Under the pieces are notes generated by a model. It was not told the DNA's origin. It saw nothing but the letters and a program-made list of their open reading frames with translations, and did no database searches. Shown here piece after piece: positions 8,004 to 16,924 of a DNA stretch of 64,000 nt (positions within the stretch are counted from its first letter, which is position 1; each line of letters begins with the position of its first letter). The stretch comes from Rhodospirillaceae bacterium (GTDB lineage: Bacteria > Pseudomonadota > Alphaproteobacteria > GCA-2731375): positions 124,001-188,000 of the forward strand of contig JABIWH010000039.1 in assembly GCA_018701215.1 (NCBI GenBank), read 5' to 3'. The translations under genes were made by a program, and so were the position numbers.

Positions 8004-9025
8004 TGACCGAGCTTGATGACTGGCTGGGCCGCATGACGGAGGAGGCTCTGGAGCCCGGTCTGCCGATCTGCGATCCGCACCATCATCTGTGGGATCAGCG
8101 GGAGACATTCGTCTACCGCTACCTGCTGGATGAATTCTTCGCCGATATGAGCGGCGGCCACAACATCGTCAGCACGGTTTTCCTGGAATGCGAAGCCTTC
8201 TACCGCTCAAAAGTCGATGCCAATATGGCGCCGGTGGGAGAGACCGAATTCGTGCGCGGCATGGCTGCCATGGCGGCCTCGGGTATCTACGGCAAGACCC
8301 AGGTCGCCGCCGCTATTGTCGGTTTCGCCGATCTGCGCCTGGGCGAAAGGGTCGGCGACGTTCTAGCCGCGCATATTGAGGCGGGCGGCGGACGCTTTCG
8401 CGGCATCCGCCATTCCACGGCCAATGACCCCGATGATGGCATCCTTGGCGCCGAGCATACCAGCCCCAATCCTGGTCTGTTGTATGACGAAACCTTTCGC
8501 CAAGGTTTCGCCCAATTGGCGCCGTTGAATATGAGCTTCGATGCCTGGTTCTATCATCCGCAAATGCCGGAGTTGATGGATCTGGCGAATGCCTTTCCCG
8601 AAACCCCCATCGTCATGGACCATGTGGGCGCGCCGCTGGGTATTGGGCCCTACAAGGGCCGGCGCGATGAAATATTCGCGGAGTGGTCCAAGAATATCAC
8701 GGCCCTGGCCAAGTGCCCGAACGTGCACGTGAAGTTGGGCGGCCTGGCCATGAAGCTGACCGGTTTCGGCCACCACAAGCTGGCGACACCGCCGTCATCG
8801 CAGGTTCTGGCCGAGGACTGGAAACCCTATCTGATGCATTGCATCGAAGCCTTTGGGCCGGAACGTTGCATGTTCGAGAGCAATTTTCCCGTGGACAAGG
8901 CCTCGTGCGCCTACACTACTCTGTGGAATGCCTTCAAACGGGTGACGGTTGATTTTGGCGCCTCGGACAAGGCGGCGCTGTTTCATGACACCGCGACCCG
9001 CTTTTATCGCATTGAGGAAGCTTGA
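8003..9025 (+). CDS. amidohydrolase family protein (amidohydrolase_2 / LigI-like)
   Basis: A 340-residue metal-dependent hydrolase of the amidohydrolase-2 group. The N-terminal metal motif is PICDPHHHLWDQ (His26, His28). Further along are GIRHSTANDP, IVMDHVGAPLG and HVKLGGLAMKLTGFG, and the end holds RCMFESNFPVDK, a sequence shared with lactonase and decarboxylase members such as 2-pyrone-4,6-dicarboxylate hydrolase. The family hydrolyses lactones or decarboxylates ring-cleavage products. The start overlaps the previous stop as TAATG. With a ring-cleaving dioxygenase downstream, a role on a lactone or open-ring intermediate is plausible. Confidence 0.82.
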   Translation: MTELDDWLGRMTEEALEPGLPICDPHHHLWDQRETFVYRYLLDEFFADMSGGHNIVSTVFLECEAFYRSKVDANMAPVGETEFVRGMAAMAASGIYGKTQVAAAIVGFADLRLGERVGDVLAAHIEAGGGRFRGIRHSTANDPDDGILGAEHTSPNPGLLYDETFRQGFAQLAPLNMSFDAWFYHPQMPELMDLANAFPETPIVMDHVGAPLGIGPYKGRRDEIFAEWSKNITALAKCPNVHVKLGGLAMKLTGFGHHKLATPPSSQVLAEDWKPYLMHCIEAFGPERCMFESNFPVDKASCAYTTLWNAFKRVTVDFGASDKAALFHDTATRFYRIEEA

Positions 9026-9026
9026 G

Positions 9027-9713
9027 ATGATCGATCTTTATACCGCCTCGACACCAAATGGCTGGAAGGCCTCGGTCACTTTGGAAGAACTGGAACTGCC
9101 CTACGAGGTGCATGAGATCAAGTTGAGCGAGGGCGATCAAAAGACCGAGAGCTTTCTGGCCATGAACCCGAACGGCCGCATTCCCGTCATCGTGGATCGG
9201 GAGGCGGATGATTTCGTGGTCTTCGAGACCGGCGCCATCATGGTCTATCTGGCGGAAAAGACCGGCCGTCTGATGCCCGGCGATGTCAAGGGCCGCAGTG
9301 TTGTCATGCAATGGCTGATGTTCCAGATGGGCGGCATCGGCCCCATGATGGGTCAGGCCAATGTGTTCTATCGCTATTTTCCGGAAAAAATCCAACCGGC
9401 CATCGACCGCTATCAAAAGGAAACTCGCCGCCTGTTCGAGGTCTTGGAGCGCGGCTTGGCGGATAGGGATTATCTGGCGGGCGACTATTCCATCGCCGAT
9501 ATCGCCAATTGGTGCTGGGTGCGGACCCATAAATGGTCCGGTGTCGATGTTGATGGTTTACCGAATTTGCAGGCCTGGATGGACCGTCTGGCCGAGCGTC
9601 CGGCCTGCCAGAAGGGCACCAAAATTCCGTTCGACATGGCCAAGTTGAAGCAGGGTGATGGCAAGGGCGCGAAAAAATTCGCCGAGGATGCCTTGAAAAT
9701 GGTCACGCGCTAA
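9027..9713 (+). CDS. glutathione S-transferase family protein (YfcG/YghU-like)
   Basis: A 228-residue GST. The N-terminal thioredoxin-like domain begins IDLYTASTPNGWKASVTLEEL; the T-P-N-G-x-K motif is the glutathione-binding signature of the Nu-class disulfide-bond oxidoreductases YfcG and YghU. PNGRIPVIVD supplies the cis-Pro and VFETGAIMVYLAEK the gamma-glutamyl contact. The C-terminal helical domain includes YSIADIANWCW. The gene starts one base after the amidohydrolase stop. It may open, isomerise or reduce a pathway intermediate with glutathione. Confidence 0.85.
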   Translation: MIDLYTASTPNGWKASVTLEELELPYEVHEIKLSEGDQKTESFLAMNPNGRIPVIVDREADDFVVFETGAIMVYLAEKTGRLMPGDVKGRSVVMQWLMFQMGGIGPMMGQANVFYRYFPEKIQPAIDRYQKETRRLFEVLERGLADRDYLAGDYSIADIANWCWVRTHKWSGVDVDGLPNLQAWMDRLAERPACQKGTKIPFDMAKLKQGDGKGAKKFAEDALKMVTR

Positions 9714-9722
9714 TATCGCCGT

Positions 9723-10538
9723 ATGAGCCCAAGCCCGAAAGAACGAGCCCAGACGGAACGTTTCGCGGAGATCTATCAACGTTCCCAGCTGCCGGTCATG
9801 AAGTTGGTGGAACGCAGCGTCTGCGGCTGCGACTATGGCGGCACCAGTTGGACGACCAGGGAAGAGGCGGATGAGAACGCGGCCCAACTTGGTCTGGGTT
9901 CGGGCGTGCGTTTGTTGGATCTGGGTTCGGGCTCCGGCTGGCCGGCACTCTATTGGGCGCAGACCACGGGCTGTGCTGTGATGCTGACGGATCTGCCCTT
10001 CGATGGTCTAAACCTTGCGGCCCGCCGCGCCGCCGACGATGGTTTGCGCGAAAGCTGTTATTTCGCGGTCGCCAGTGGCGCCGCTCTGCCTTTTCCCGAC
10101 GGCAGTTTCGATGCCATCAGCCATTCGGATGTGCTGTGCTGCCTGCCCGATAAATTAGAGGTCTTGCAGGCTTGTCATGGGGTTCTTCGCCAAGGCGCGC
10201 GCATGGTGTTCTCGGTGATTTCCATTTCTCCAGGCCTCGACGAAACGGATTATCAACGCGCTGTCGATAGCGGTCCGCCGTTCGTTGAAGCGGAGCAAGA
10301 CTACCCCGCGCTGCTGGCGCAAAGCGGATGGGTCATTGACCAGCGCAGGGAGGTAACCGACAATTTTGCCGCGACCTACAGCCGTTTGATTGATGCGGAA
10401 GCAGGTCAGGTGGATGCGCTTCTTGAACTGTTTGGGGAGGCGGGCCTGGCCGAACGCCAGGTGGGACAGCGTGAGAAAATTCGCGCTATTAGTGATGGCG
10501 TGTTGTGCCGTGAGATTTTTGACGTGGTACGGGGATAA
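9723..10538 (+). CDS. SAM-dependent methyltransferase (class I)
   Basis: A 271-residue class I methyltransferase. Motif I is RLLDLGSGSGWPALYWA near residue 61, the acidic end of strand 2 is MLTDLPF, and the post-I region DGSFDAISHSDVLCCLPDK resembles Methyltransf_11 proteins. The substrate cannot be read from sequence. It sits in the catabolic operon nine bases after the GST. Its presence together with a MetE-like alkyltransferase is unusual, since one would add and the other remove an alkyl group. Confidence 0.8.
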   Translation: MSPSPKERAQTERFAEIYQRSQLPVMKLVERSVCGCDYGGTSWTTREEADENAAQLGLGSGVRLLDLGSGSGWPALYWAQTTGCAVMLTDLPFDGLNLAARRAADDGLRESCYFAVASGAALPFPDGSFDAISHSDVLCCLPDKLEVLQACHGVLRQGARMVFSVISISPGLDETDYQRAVDSGPPFVEAEQDYPALLAQSGWVIDQRREVTDNFAATYSRLIDAEAGQVDALLELFGEAGLAERQVGQREKIRAISDGVLCREIFDVVRG

Positions 10539-10554
10539 AATTCGGGAACGGAAC

Positions 10555-11583
10555 ATGATTGAAAATGCCGAGCCGCTACAAGATATCGCCCATATTGGCC
10601 ATGTTGAGTTGCTGACGCCGAAACCCGTGGAAAGCCTTTGGTATTTCACCGACCTTCTGGGCCTGGAAGTGGCGCACGCGGAGGGCCAGTCGGTTTACCT
10701 CAGAGGCTATGGTGATTACGCGGCGACGTCCTTCAAATTGACCGAGGCGCCGGCACCGGGCATCGGCCATGTCGCCTGGCGCGCCGTTAGTGAAGCCGCC
10801 TTGCAGCGCCGGGCGGTGGCGATCGAGGCAACCGGCCTTGGCATTGGCTGGTCCAATGGTGATTTCGGCCATGGCCGCTGCTATCGATTTCGCGATCCCG
10901 ACGGCCATCTTATGGAGGTCTATTACGAAGAGGACCGCTACGAGGCGCCGGCGGACAAGCGTTCGGCGCTGAAAAACCTGCCGATGCGTTATTCCGGCCG
11001 CGGCGCTGGTGTGCGGCGGTTCGATCACTTGGCAATGCTGACCAGGGAGGTCGGGCCGAACCGGGAATTCGCGGCAGGGCTGTTGGGCCTGCGGCTGCGC
11101 GAACAGGTGGTGTACCAGAATGGTGAATTCGAGGTCGGTTCCTGGATGAGCACGACGGCGGTACATCACGAGCTGGCCTATGTGGTGGATGCCAAGGGCG
11201 CGCAAGGCCGCCTGCACCATGTTTCATTTTGGCTGGACAACCGCGAGGATGTGCTGCGGGCGGCTGATATCTTGAGCGAGAACGGTATTTTCATTGAAAC
11301 CGGCCCGGCCAAGCACAACAATTCCCAGGCCTTTTACCTGTATTCCTACGAACCCGGTGGTAATCGGGTCGAGGTTTATTCAGGCGGCTATCTGGTCTTC
11401 GCACCGGATTTTCAGCCGATTGTCTGGAACGAAGAGGAACGCGGTACAGGTGTTTATTGGGGCGGTGCCTTGCCGGATAGCTTCCTGCACTATGCCACGC
11501 CCGATGTTTCGGCCAGCGGCGATAGCGACAATGACAACAACGTTAATGAGGCGGGCGATCAGCCAATGATTGATCCGCTTTAG
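10555..11583 (+). CDS. extradiol ring-cleavage dioxygenase, catechol 2,3-dioxygenase (XylE) type
   Basis: A 342-residue protein with two VOC modules. The Fe(II) triad of type I extradiol dioxygenases is present: His158 (RRFDHLAML), His222 (RLHHVSFWL) and Glu273 (GNRVEVYSGGY). His254 (GPAKHN) and Tyr263 match the acid/base His246 and Tyr255 of XylE. It should open a catechol-like ring next to the diol using O2. The C-terminus has an odd acidic, Asn-rich tail (SGDSDNDNNVNEAGDQ). The start ATG at 10555 follows the methyltransferase stop by 16 bases. This is the strongest evidence that the operon handles an aromatic compound. Confidence 0.85.
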   Translation: MIENAEPLQDIAHIGHVELLTPKPVESLWYFTDLLGLEVAHAEGQSVYLRGYGDYAATSFKLTEAPAPGIGHVAWRAVSEAALQRRAVAIEATGLGIGWSNGDFGHGRCYRFRDPDGHLMEVYYEEDRYEAPADKRSALKNLPMRYSGRGAGVRRFDHLAMLTREVGPNREFAAGLLGLRLREQVVYQNGEFEVGSWMSTTAVHHELAYVVDAKGAQGRLHHVSFWLDNREDVLRAADILSENGIFIETGPAKHNNSQAFYLYSYEPGGNRVEVYSGGYLVFAPDFQPIVWNEEERGTGVYWGGALPDSFLHYATPDVSASGDSDNDNNVNEAGDQPMIDPL

Positions 11584-11623
11584 GTCACTCCACGGGAGAT
11601 ACCATCATGGAAAGGGCGACGAG

Positions 11624-12664
11624 ATGAAAGCGGCGGTAATCCAGGAAATCGGCAGCCCCCTGGCGATCGAGGATATTCCTGATCCGGAACCTGGTTTGAC
11701 GGATCTGATTCTGAAAGTCGGCGCCTGCGGTATTTGCGGCACCGATCTGCATATGTCCGAGAACAAGGATCCGAATGTGGGTTGGCGGATGATGCATCCG
11801 GGCTGTGTGATGGGCCATGAATTCGCCGGCGAAGTCATGGAAGTTGGGCGGGAGGCCAAGCAGCATTGGCATCCTGGCGACCGGGTCACCGCATTGCCCT
11901 GGATTAGCTGCGGCGAATGCCCGGCCTGCCAAGCGGGCCTGGGTTATCGCTGCCCTAATGTGATCAGCCGCGCTACCGCTGATCTGCCCGGCGCCTATGC
12001 CGAATATTGCCGGGTTGGCGCGCGGGAGACAATTCGCCTGCCGGATCAAGTCAGCTTCCGCGAAGGCGCCCTGGTGGAGCCCCTTGCGGTGGGCTTCAAC
12101 GCGGTCCGGCGTGCAAATCTGAAACCCGGCGACCGGGTGCTGATCGTCGGGGCCGGCCCGGTTGGTTTGACCGTAGCCATGTGGTGCCGGTTTTTTGGTG
12201 CCCAGCACATCGTCGTCTCGGACCTGGTTCCGGCGCGGGCGCAACGATCAATGGCATTGGGCGCCACGGCGATTATCGATGCCTCTGTTGGGGATGTTCC
12301 CGAACAAGCCGCCGCCGCCGCCGGTGGTCCGCCGCGCGTGGTGTTCGATTGTGTCGGTGTACCCGGCAGCCTGCAACTGGTCATCGACTATGCCGCCCCC
12401 AATGCCCAGATCGTGATCGTGGGACTATGCATGGCGGGGGATCATCTGTTCCCCACCAAGGCGCTGGTCAAAGAGCTGGATATCAGCTTCGCCTACGTTT
12501 ATCGCGAGGAAGATTTCGCGACGGTGGTGCATCTGTTGGCCGAGGGCCGTATCGATACAGCGCCAATGGTCAGCGACAAAGTTGATCTGACTGCCTTCCC
12601 GACCGCCTTCGAGGATCTGAAGCAGCCAAACCTGCAGATCAAGGTGATGTTGGAGGTTGATTAG
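11624..12664 (+). CDS. zinc-dependent alcohol dehydrogenase (MDR family)
   Basis: A 346-residue medium-chain dehydrogenase. The catalytic-zinc motif is ACGICGTDLH, then GHEFAGEV; the structural-zinc four-Cys lobe is CGECPACQAGLGYRC. The NAD(P) site is VLIVGAGPVGL. It resembles threonine or butanediol dehydrogenase-type enzymes. It ends the eight-gene rightward operon, 40 bases after the dioxygenase. An alternative in-frame ATG just upstream (about 11607) is not in frame with the conserved start MKAAVIQEIG, so 11624 is preferred. It probably oxidises an alcohol intermediate of the pathway. Confidence 0.87.
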   Translation: MKAAVIQEIGSPLAIEDIPDPEPGLTDLILKVGACGICGTDLHMSENKDPNVGWRMMHPGCVMGHEFAGEVMEVGREAKQHWHPGDRVTALPWISCGECPACQAGLGYRCPNVISRATADLPGAYAEYCRVGARETIRLPDQVSFREGALVEPLAVGFNAVRRANLKPGDRVLIVGAGPVGLTVAMWCRFFGAQHIVVSDLVPARAQRSMALGATAIIDASVGDVPEQAAAAAGGPPRVVFDCVGVPGSLQLVIDYAAPNAQIVIVGLCMAGDHLFPTKALVKELDISFAYVYREEDFATVVHLLAEGRIDTAPMVSDKVDLTAFPTAFEDLKQPNLQIKVMLEVD

Positions 12665-12823
12665 AATCCAACCGTTTTGAGTGCGCCGTCTGCTTTTTAT
12701 GGCCGCTTGGTTATGGCAACTTTCGTCGTAGCTGCTTAACCTATAGGCAATACATTAGCGTTAAAACCATCTCTCGTGACGCGTGTAAATCTGGTGCCCA
12801 CCGGTTTAGGGATGGAATGGCGT
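12665..12823. other. intergenic region before the histidine kinase
   Basis: A 159-base gap following the catabolic operon. I see no clear terminator hairpin with a T-run and no convincing sigma-70 promoter. It contains a GAATC (GANTC) site directly after the dehydrogenase stop. Confidence 0.3.
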
Positions 12824-15313
12824 ATGTCGAATTTGGATAGTTTTGGAGCGGATTTAGTCGTCAATCTGGCGCTCCTCATCTGTCTGACATTTGTGTACGC
12901 GGCTTTGCGGCGATGGTTGCCGGCGGAACGGTCACCGGCGGCCTCCGCGGCCATCGGGGTTTGGTTCGGCGCAATTGCGCTGCTGGGCATGCAAATGCCG
13001 GTTCATTTGGGCCCGGGCGTATATATTGATGGCCGCACGGTCATCGTGGCATTGGCCGCGCCTTTCGGCGGCTGGGTGGCGGCCATAGTGGCCGCCAGCT
13101 TGACGGGCGCATACCGTCTCTACCTGGGCGGTTCCGGTGCCGTGGCAGGAACCGGCATGATCATTACAGCCGCCTTGCTTGGCATTCTTGCCCTGCGGTT
13201 GAGGCCCAAGCGCACTAGTCAAAACATTCTGCTCTTTTGTCTATTTTTGGGCCTTGCTCTTTGTGCCGTCAATATTCTTTGGGCATTTGCAGTGCCGGAT
13301 TTTCGGCTTACCTCGGATGTTTTCTGGAAAGTGATGCTGCCGCTAGGAGCAGGCTTTACGACGCTGACCATGTTGCTGGGATTTTTACTGGATCAATATG
13401 ACAGCCTGCAGCAATCCATTTCGGAGCTGGAGGAGACGAAAGACAAATTGAAGCAATATGGCGATGCCTCGGGTGAATGGTTTTGGGACCAGGACGCGGA
13501 TCTGCGCTTTATTGAGAGCCCGCTGGGAAAACTGCCTGACATTAAGTACAATTTCTCCGGCCGTTTGGGCTCCACCCGCTGGGAGGTGGTGGCCGCGGAT
13601 CCCGACAATGATCCTCATTGGCGGGCGCATCGCAATGATTTGCTGAACCGGCGGCCGTTTCGCGATTTCGAATATGCCGCCGGGGACCGTGACGGCAACA
13701 AGCTGGTAATCCGAACCACCGGTTATCCAATCTTCGATGGCGGCGGCGCCTTTGCGGGCTATCGCGGTACATCGCGCGATGTCACCGACGAAGTTGCGCG
13801 CCGGGAAAAGGCCCTGGCGGCGGAGAAATTGCTGAGTGCGGCGGTTCAGGGTCTGGATAGCGCCATTGCGCTTTACGATGCCGATGACCGGCTGGTCGTT
13901 TGCAACGATTTCTACCGCGAACTGGTTGAGCCCTGCGCAGATCTACTGGTGCCCGGCGCAACTTTCGAAACCATTTTGCGGGCCCTGGCGGATTCCGGTG
14001 CGGTGACGTTTACCGACCTCGATAAGGAGGCCTGGCTAGAATGGCGTCTGGCCGAACATGCCAACCCGTCGGGTCCCACGGAAACCGAGCGCCTGGGCGG
14101 GCGCAGCTTTTTGCAGCATGAACAGCGCCTTCCAGGTGGTGAAACCGTATTGGTCATACTGGAGATCACCGAACGCCGGAAGGCGGAAGAGGCATTACGG
14201 GAGAGTGAAGAGCGTTACCGCAATCTGACCGAGGGGTCGCTGCAAGGTATTGGTATTCTTCAAGATGATAAGATCGCGTTCGTGAATGGCGCTTTTGCCC
14301 GCATACTCGGTTACTTGCCGGAGGACACTATCGGCCAATCAATCGATGAGTTTGTCATGCCGGAATATCAGGACTTGGTGAATGGGCGCCGTGCGGCCCG
14401 TTTGCGCGGCGAAGATGTGCCGGCGTACTATGACCTGCAAGCAAGACATTGCGACGGCCATGGCATCTGGATTGATCAATTGGTACAGCCCGTGATTTGG
14501 CAAGGCCGCCCGGCGGTGCAGATTTCGATTGTGGATATATCGCAACGCAAGGAGGCGGAGGCCGCGGTCGTCGTCGCCAAGGAGGAGGCGGAACACGCCA
14601 ACCGGGCCAAGTCTGAATTCCTGGCGCATTTCTCACACGAGCTGCGCACGCCTCTGAATGCGATCATCGGCTTCTCCGAGATTATGCAGCAACAACTTTT
14701 TGGTCCTCTGGGCGATGCGCGCTATTTGGACTATGCCAACGATATCCATCAAAGCGGTGCGCATCTGCTGGCGTTGATCTCGGATATTCTGGACTTTTCC
14801 CGCATTGAGGCCGGCCAGCTTGGGCGCGACGAGCGGATCTTCGACGTGGGTATGGTGGCAGAGGACTGCATCCGCCTGCTGAACAACCGGGCCAAGGCCA
14901 AGGGCGTGCAATTGGAGCTTAGCTCGAATGAACCTGGCTTGCGGTTGGTCGCGGATGAGCGGCAAACACGGCAAATGATTTTGAATCTGCTGAGCAATGC
15001 GGTCAAGTTTACCCGTCCTGACAGTCTCGTTACGCTGGCTGTTGAGATCGGTGAAGATGGTGATGTGTCGATCAACGTGGGTGATGCTGGCGATGGCATG
15101 AGCGCGGAGGATATCGTGCGGGTGCAAGAGCCGTTTATCCGCCTGGATAGCGCTCTCACCAGCTCCGAGGAAGGCACCGGCCTGGGTCTCGCCATTACCA
15201 AACGTTTGGCCGAAAGCCATGGCGGCAGCCTGCGCCTGAACAGCGCGTTGGGCGAGGGAACCATGGCGACGGTTTGCTTCCCATCGACGCGCGTGGCCAA
15301 CGCGAATTTCTGA
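12824..15313 (+). CDS. membrane sensor histidine kinase with 5TM-LytS-type and PAS domains
   Basis: About 829 residues. The N-terminal third is a 5TM receptor of the LytS/YhcK type (GPGVYIDGRTVIVALAAPFGG, then GAYRLYLGG), followed by a coiled linker, three PAS-like segments (around FWDQDADLRFIE, DSAIALYDADDRLVVCN, and EERYRNLTEGSLQGIG), a HisKA domain with FSHELRTPLNAIIGFSE and an HATPase with LSNAVKFT, GDGMS and GTGLGLAI. No receiver domain or adjacent response regulator is present, so it is an orphan kinase. The start is uncertain: GTG 12776, ATG 12812 and ATG 12824 are in frame; 12824 puts the first membrane helix near the N-terminus and has a GGA seven bases upstream. Confidence 0.85.
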   Translation: MSNLDSFGADLVVNLALLICLTFVYAALRRWLPAERSPAASAAIGVWFGAIALLGMQMPVHLGPGVYIDGRTVIVALAAPFGGWVAAIVAASLTGAYRLYLGGSGAVAGTGMIITAALLGILALRLRPKRTSQNILLFCLFLGLALCAVNILWAFAVPDFRLTSDVFWKVMLPLGAGFTTLTMLLGFLLDQYDSLQQSISELEETKDKLKQYGDASGEWFWDQDADLRFIESPLGKLPDIKYNFSGRLGSTRWEVVAADPDNDPHWRAHRNDLLNRRPFRDFEYAAGDRDGNKLVIRTTGYPIFDGGGAFAGYRGTSRDVTDEVARREKALAAEKLLSAAVQGLDSAIALYDADDRLVVCNDFYRELVEPCADLLVPGATFETILRALADSGAVTFTDLDKEAWLEWRLAEHANPSGPTETERLGGRSFLQHEQRLPGGETVLVILEITERRKAEEALRESEERYRNLTEGSLQGIGILQDDKIAFVNGAFARILGYLPEDTIGQSIDEFVMPEYQDLVNGRRAARLRGEDVPAYYDLQARHCDGHGIWIDQLVQPVIWQGRPAVQISIVDISQRKEAEAAVVVAKEEAEHANRAKSEFLAHFSHELRTPLNAIIGFSEIMQQQLFGPLGDARYLDYANDIHQSGAHLLALISDILDFSRIEAGQLGRDERIFDVGMVAEDCIRLLNNRAKAKGVQLELSSNEPGLRLVADERQTRQMILNLLSNAVKFTRPDSLVTLAVEIGEDGDVSINVGDAGDGMSAEDIVRVQEPFIRLDSALTSSEEGTGLGLAITKRLAESHGGSLRLNSALGEGTMATVCFPSTRVANANF

Positions 15314-15335
15314 TAGCAACGCGCTGACGGATAGG

Positions 15336-16133
15336 TTACGGCAAGGGCGGCAGCTCTTCCGGAGAGGCGGCGCGGGCGGCGTCCTTGCTACGCATATTGA
15401 AGCGGGGGCTGTCGTCGAGGTAGGCGTGGGGAATGATCATTACGTTGCCGCCGACCATGTTGACGGCGGCGAAAGTCGGTGGCTCGTGCACGCCCTGGGT
15501 AACTGGGTCGCCGAATTTATAGACGAACTGATGCACCGTGGAATGTTGGCTGGATATGGGAATGCCCTGCCAACTGCCATGCATGGGCCGATGTACATGG
15601 CCAAAAAATATATGCTTGACCCTGCCGGCGATCATTTTTGCCAATGCCTTGCCGCCTTCGATACGCAAGGGCGGGTGATGCAGGAATAGATAGCTGCTCT
15701 CGGCAGCATGATTCTCCAGTTCTCCGGCCAGCCAATCCAGACGTTGCTGACACAATAGTCCGGTCACCTTGCCCTCGTCCAAGGTGTCCATGACGATGAA
15801 ATGATTATCCTCCACCGTGAAGGCATATTGCACGAAGCCATTGCTATCGACCGGCACATCGGCAAAGACCTGCCGAAAGGCAGCGCGGCGATCGTGATTG
15901 CCCATCAACAGGTAATGGGGCATTTCCAATTCACCCAGAATTTCACGTAGGGCCTCGTATTCGGCTTCCGTCCCTCGGTTGGCCAGATCACCGGTTAACG
16001 CCACAAATGCCACGTCATCGAAATCACGGTTGATGCAGCTGATCGCCGCGTGCAGCCGGGCATGCGGCGATAGGCCGTATAACGGTTGATCCTTGGCCGT
16101 AATGTGCAGATCCGTCATATGGATGAAGCGCAT
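15336..16133 (-). CDS. class III cyclic nucleotide / glycerophosphodiester phosphodiesterase (CpdA/GpdQ-like)
   Basis: A 265-residue calcineurin-like binuclear metallophosphoesterase with all metal motifs: MTDLHI (D-x-H), ALTGDLAN (G-D), LMGNHDRR (GNHD), LFLHHPP and FFGHVHRP (GH-x-H). Overall order and length fit GpdQ and CpdA. It would hydrolyse cyclic nucleotides or glycerophosphodiesters in the cytoplasm. It is convergent with the histidine kinase (gap 22) and lies downstream of a histidine-phosphatase gene on the same strand. Confidence 0.83.
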   Translation of the reverse strand: MRFIHMTDLHITAKDQPLYGLSPHARLHAAISCINRDFDDVAFVALTGDLANRGTEAEYEALREILGELEMPHYLLMGNHDRRAAFRQVFADVPVDSNGFVQYAFTVEDNHFIVMDTLDEGKVTGLLCQQRLDWLAGELENHAAESSYLFLHHPPLRIEGGKALAKMIAGRVKHIFFGHVHRPMHGSWQGIPISSQHSTVHQFVYKFGDPVTQGVHEPPTFAAVNMVGGNVMIIPHAYLDDSPRFNMRSKDAARAASPEELPPLP

Positions 16134-16149
16134 GATTGGTTACTTTCCC

Positions 16150-16878
16150 CTAGGGCCTGCCGATGCTGGCCAGCATCTGCCGGCGATAATCAAAGACTTG
16201 CTCCATGCTGGTCAGATTGTTGCCCAGCTTTGAATGATTTATCGGCGTCAGATTTGACAATTTGAGCACCCGGCGCAGTATTTCACCATTGCTGACATCC
16301 GCGTCGATCACATTCAAGCAACCGGGATCCTGCTCAAAAGCGCGGACCGAGGCCAGGCCGCCATAACTGGCCCACCCCAGCAACATTCGATTAGTGCCGT
16401 CATGGGCGACCAGCAACAGATTGCGCCAACCCGGTTCCAGCAACAAGGCCTCCAAGGCGCCGGTAACACGGTCGTAGAATTCCTGAAAGACATCGCCACC
16501 AGCAAAACGAGCGCCTGGCTCGTGCGCCCCATCCATGCCGAAAACAAACTCCGCATCAATCTGCGCTTGCGTTTTGTCACCCATGGGGCCGGAGCGGATT
16601 TCCTTCAGGGCGGGAATATCCTCCAACACCAGGTCACGGCCCGCCAAGACACCTTGCGCCGTTTGCATGGTGCGGGGCAGACCGGTGCAAAGGGACCGGT
16701 CAAAAGGTATATCGGCCAGCAACGCCCCCATGGCAGCCGCCTGTGCCTGGCCGCGCTCGGTCAGATCAACGAACTTCGGATGTACCGCCTTGCCGTCCGC
16801 ATCGAAATAGCGCACCTCGCCATGGCGCATCAGATAGATCCGGCGCCGGCCGGCGGTACCTTCAAGGGCATCACTCAT
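16150..16878 (-). CDS. histidine phosphatase (phosphoglycerate mutase-like) family protein
   Basis: A 242-residue histidine phosphatase. The phospho-acceptor motif is IYLMRHGEV near residue 15, the second catalytic His is in LLLVAHDGTNRMLL and the acidic residue in IPALKEIRSGPMGD. Members include cofactor-dependent mutases, CobC and SixA-type phosphatases; this one cannot be placed more finely. The start at 16878 is chosen because the protein core begins shortly after MSDALEG. It shares strand with the phosphodiesterase (gap 16) and the KDG kinase (gap 46). Confidence 0.8.
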   Translation of the reverse strand: MSDALEGTAGRRRIYLMRHGEVRYFDADGKAVHPKFVDLTERGQAQAAAMGALLADIPFDRSLCTGLPRTMQTAQGVLAGRDLVLEDIPALKEIRSGPMGDKTQAQIDAEFVFGMDGAHEPGARFAGGDVFQEFYDRVTGALEALLLEPGWRNLLLVAHDGTNRMLLGWASYGGLASVRAFEQDPGCLNVIDADVSNGEILRRVLKLSNLTPINHSKLGNNLTSMEQVFDYRRQMLASIGRP

Positions 16879-16924
16879 GACGCATTTTCTCCCCGTGCTC
16901 CCCGAGCTCTCAATGCTTGTTGTT

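Noticed and set aside
12776..12823. GTG start of the first histidine kinase
   Set aside because: No ribosome site; the later ATGs place the first membrane helix better.
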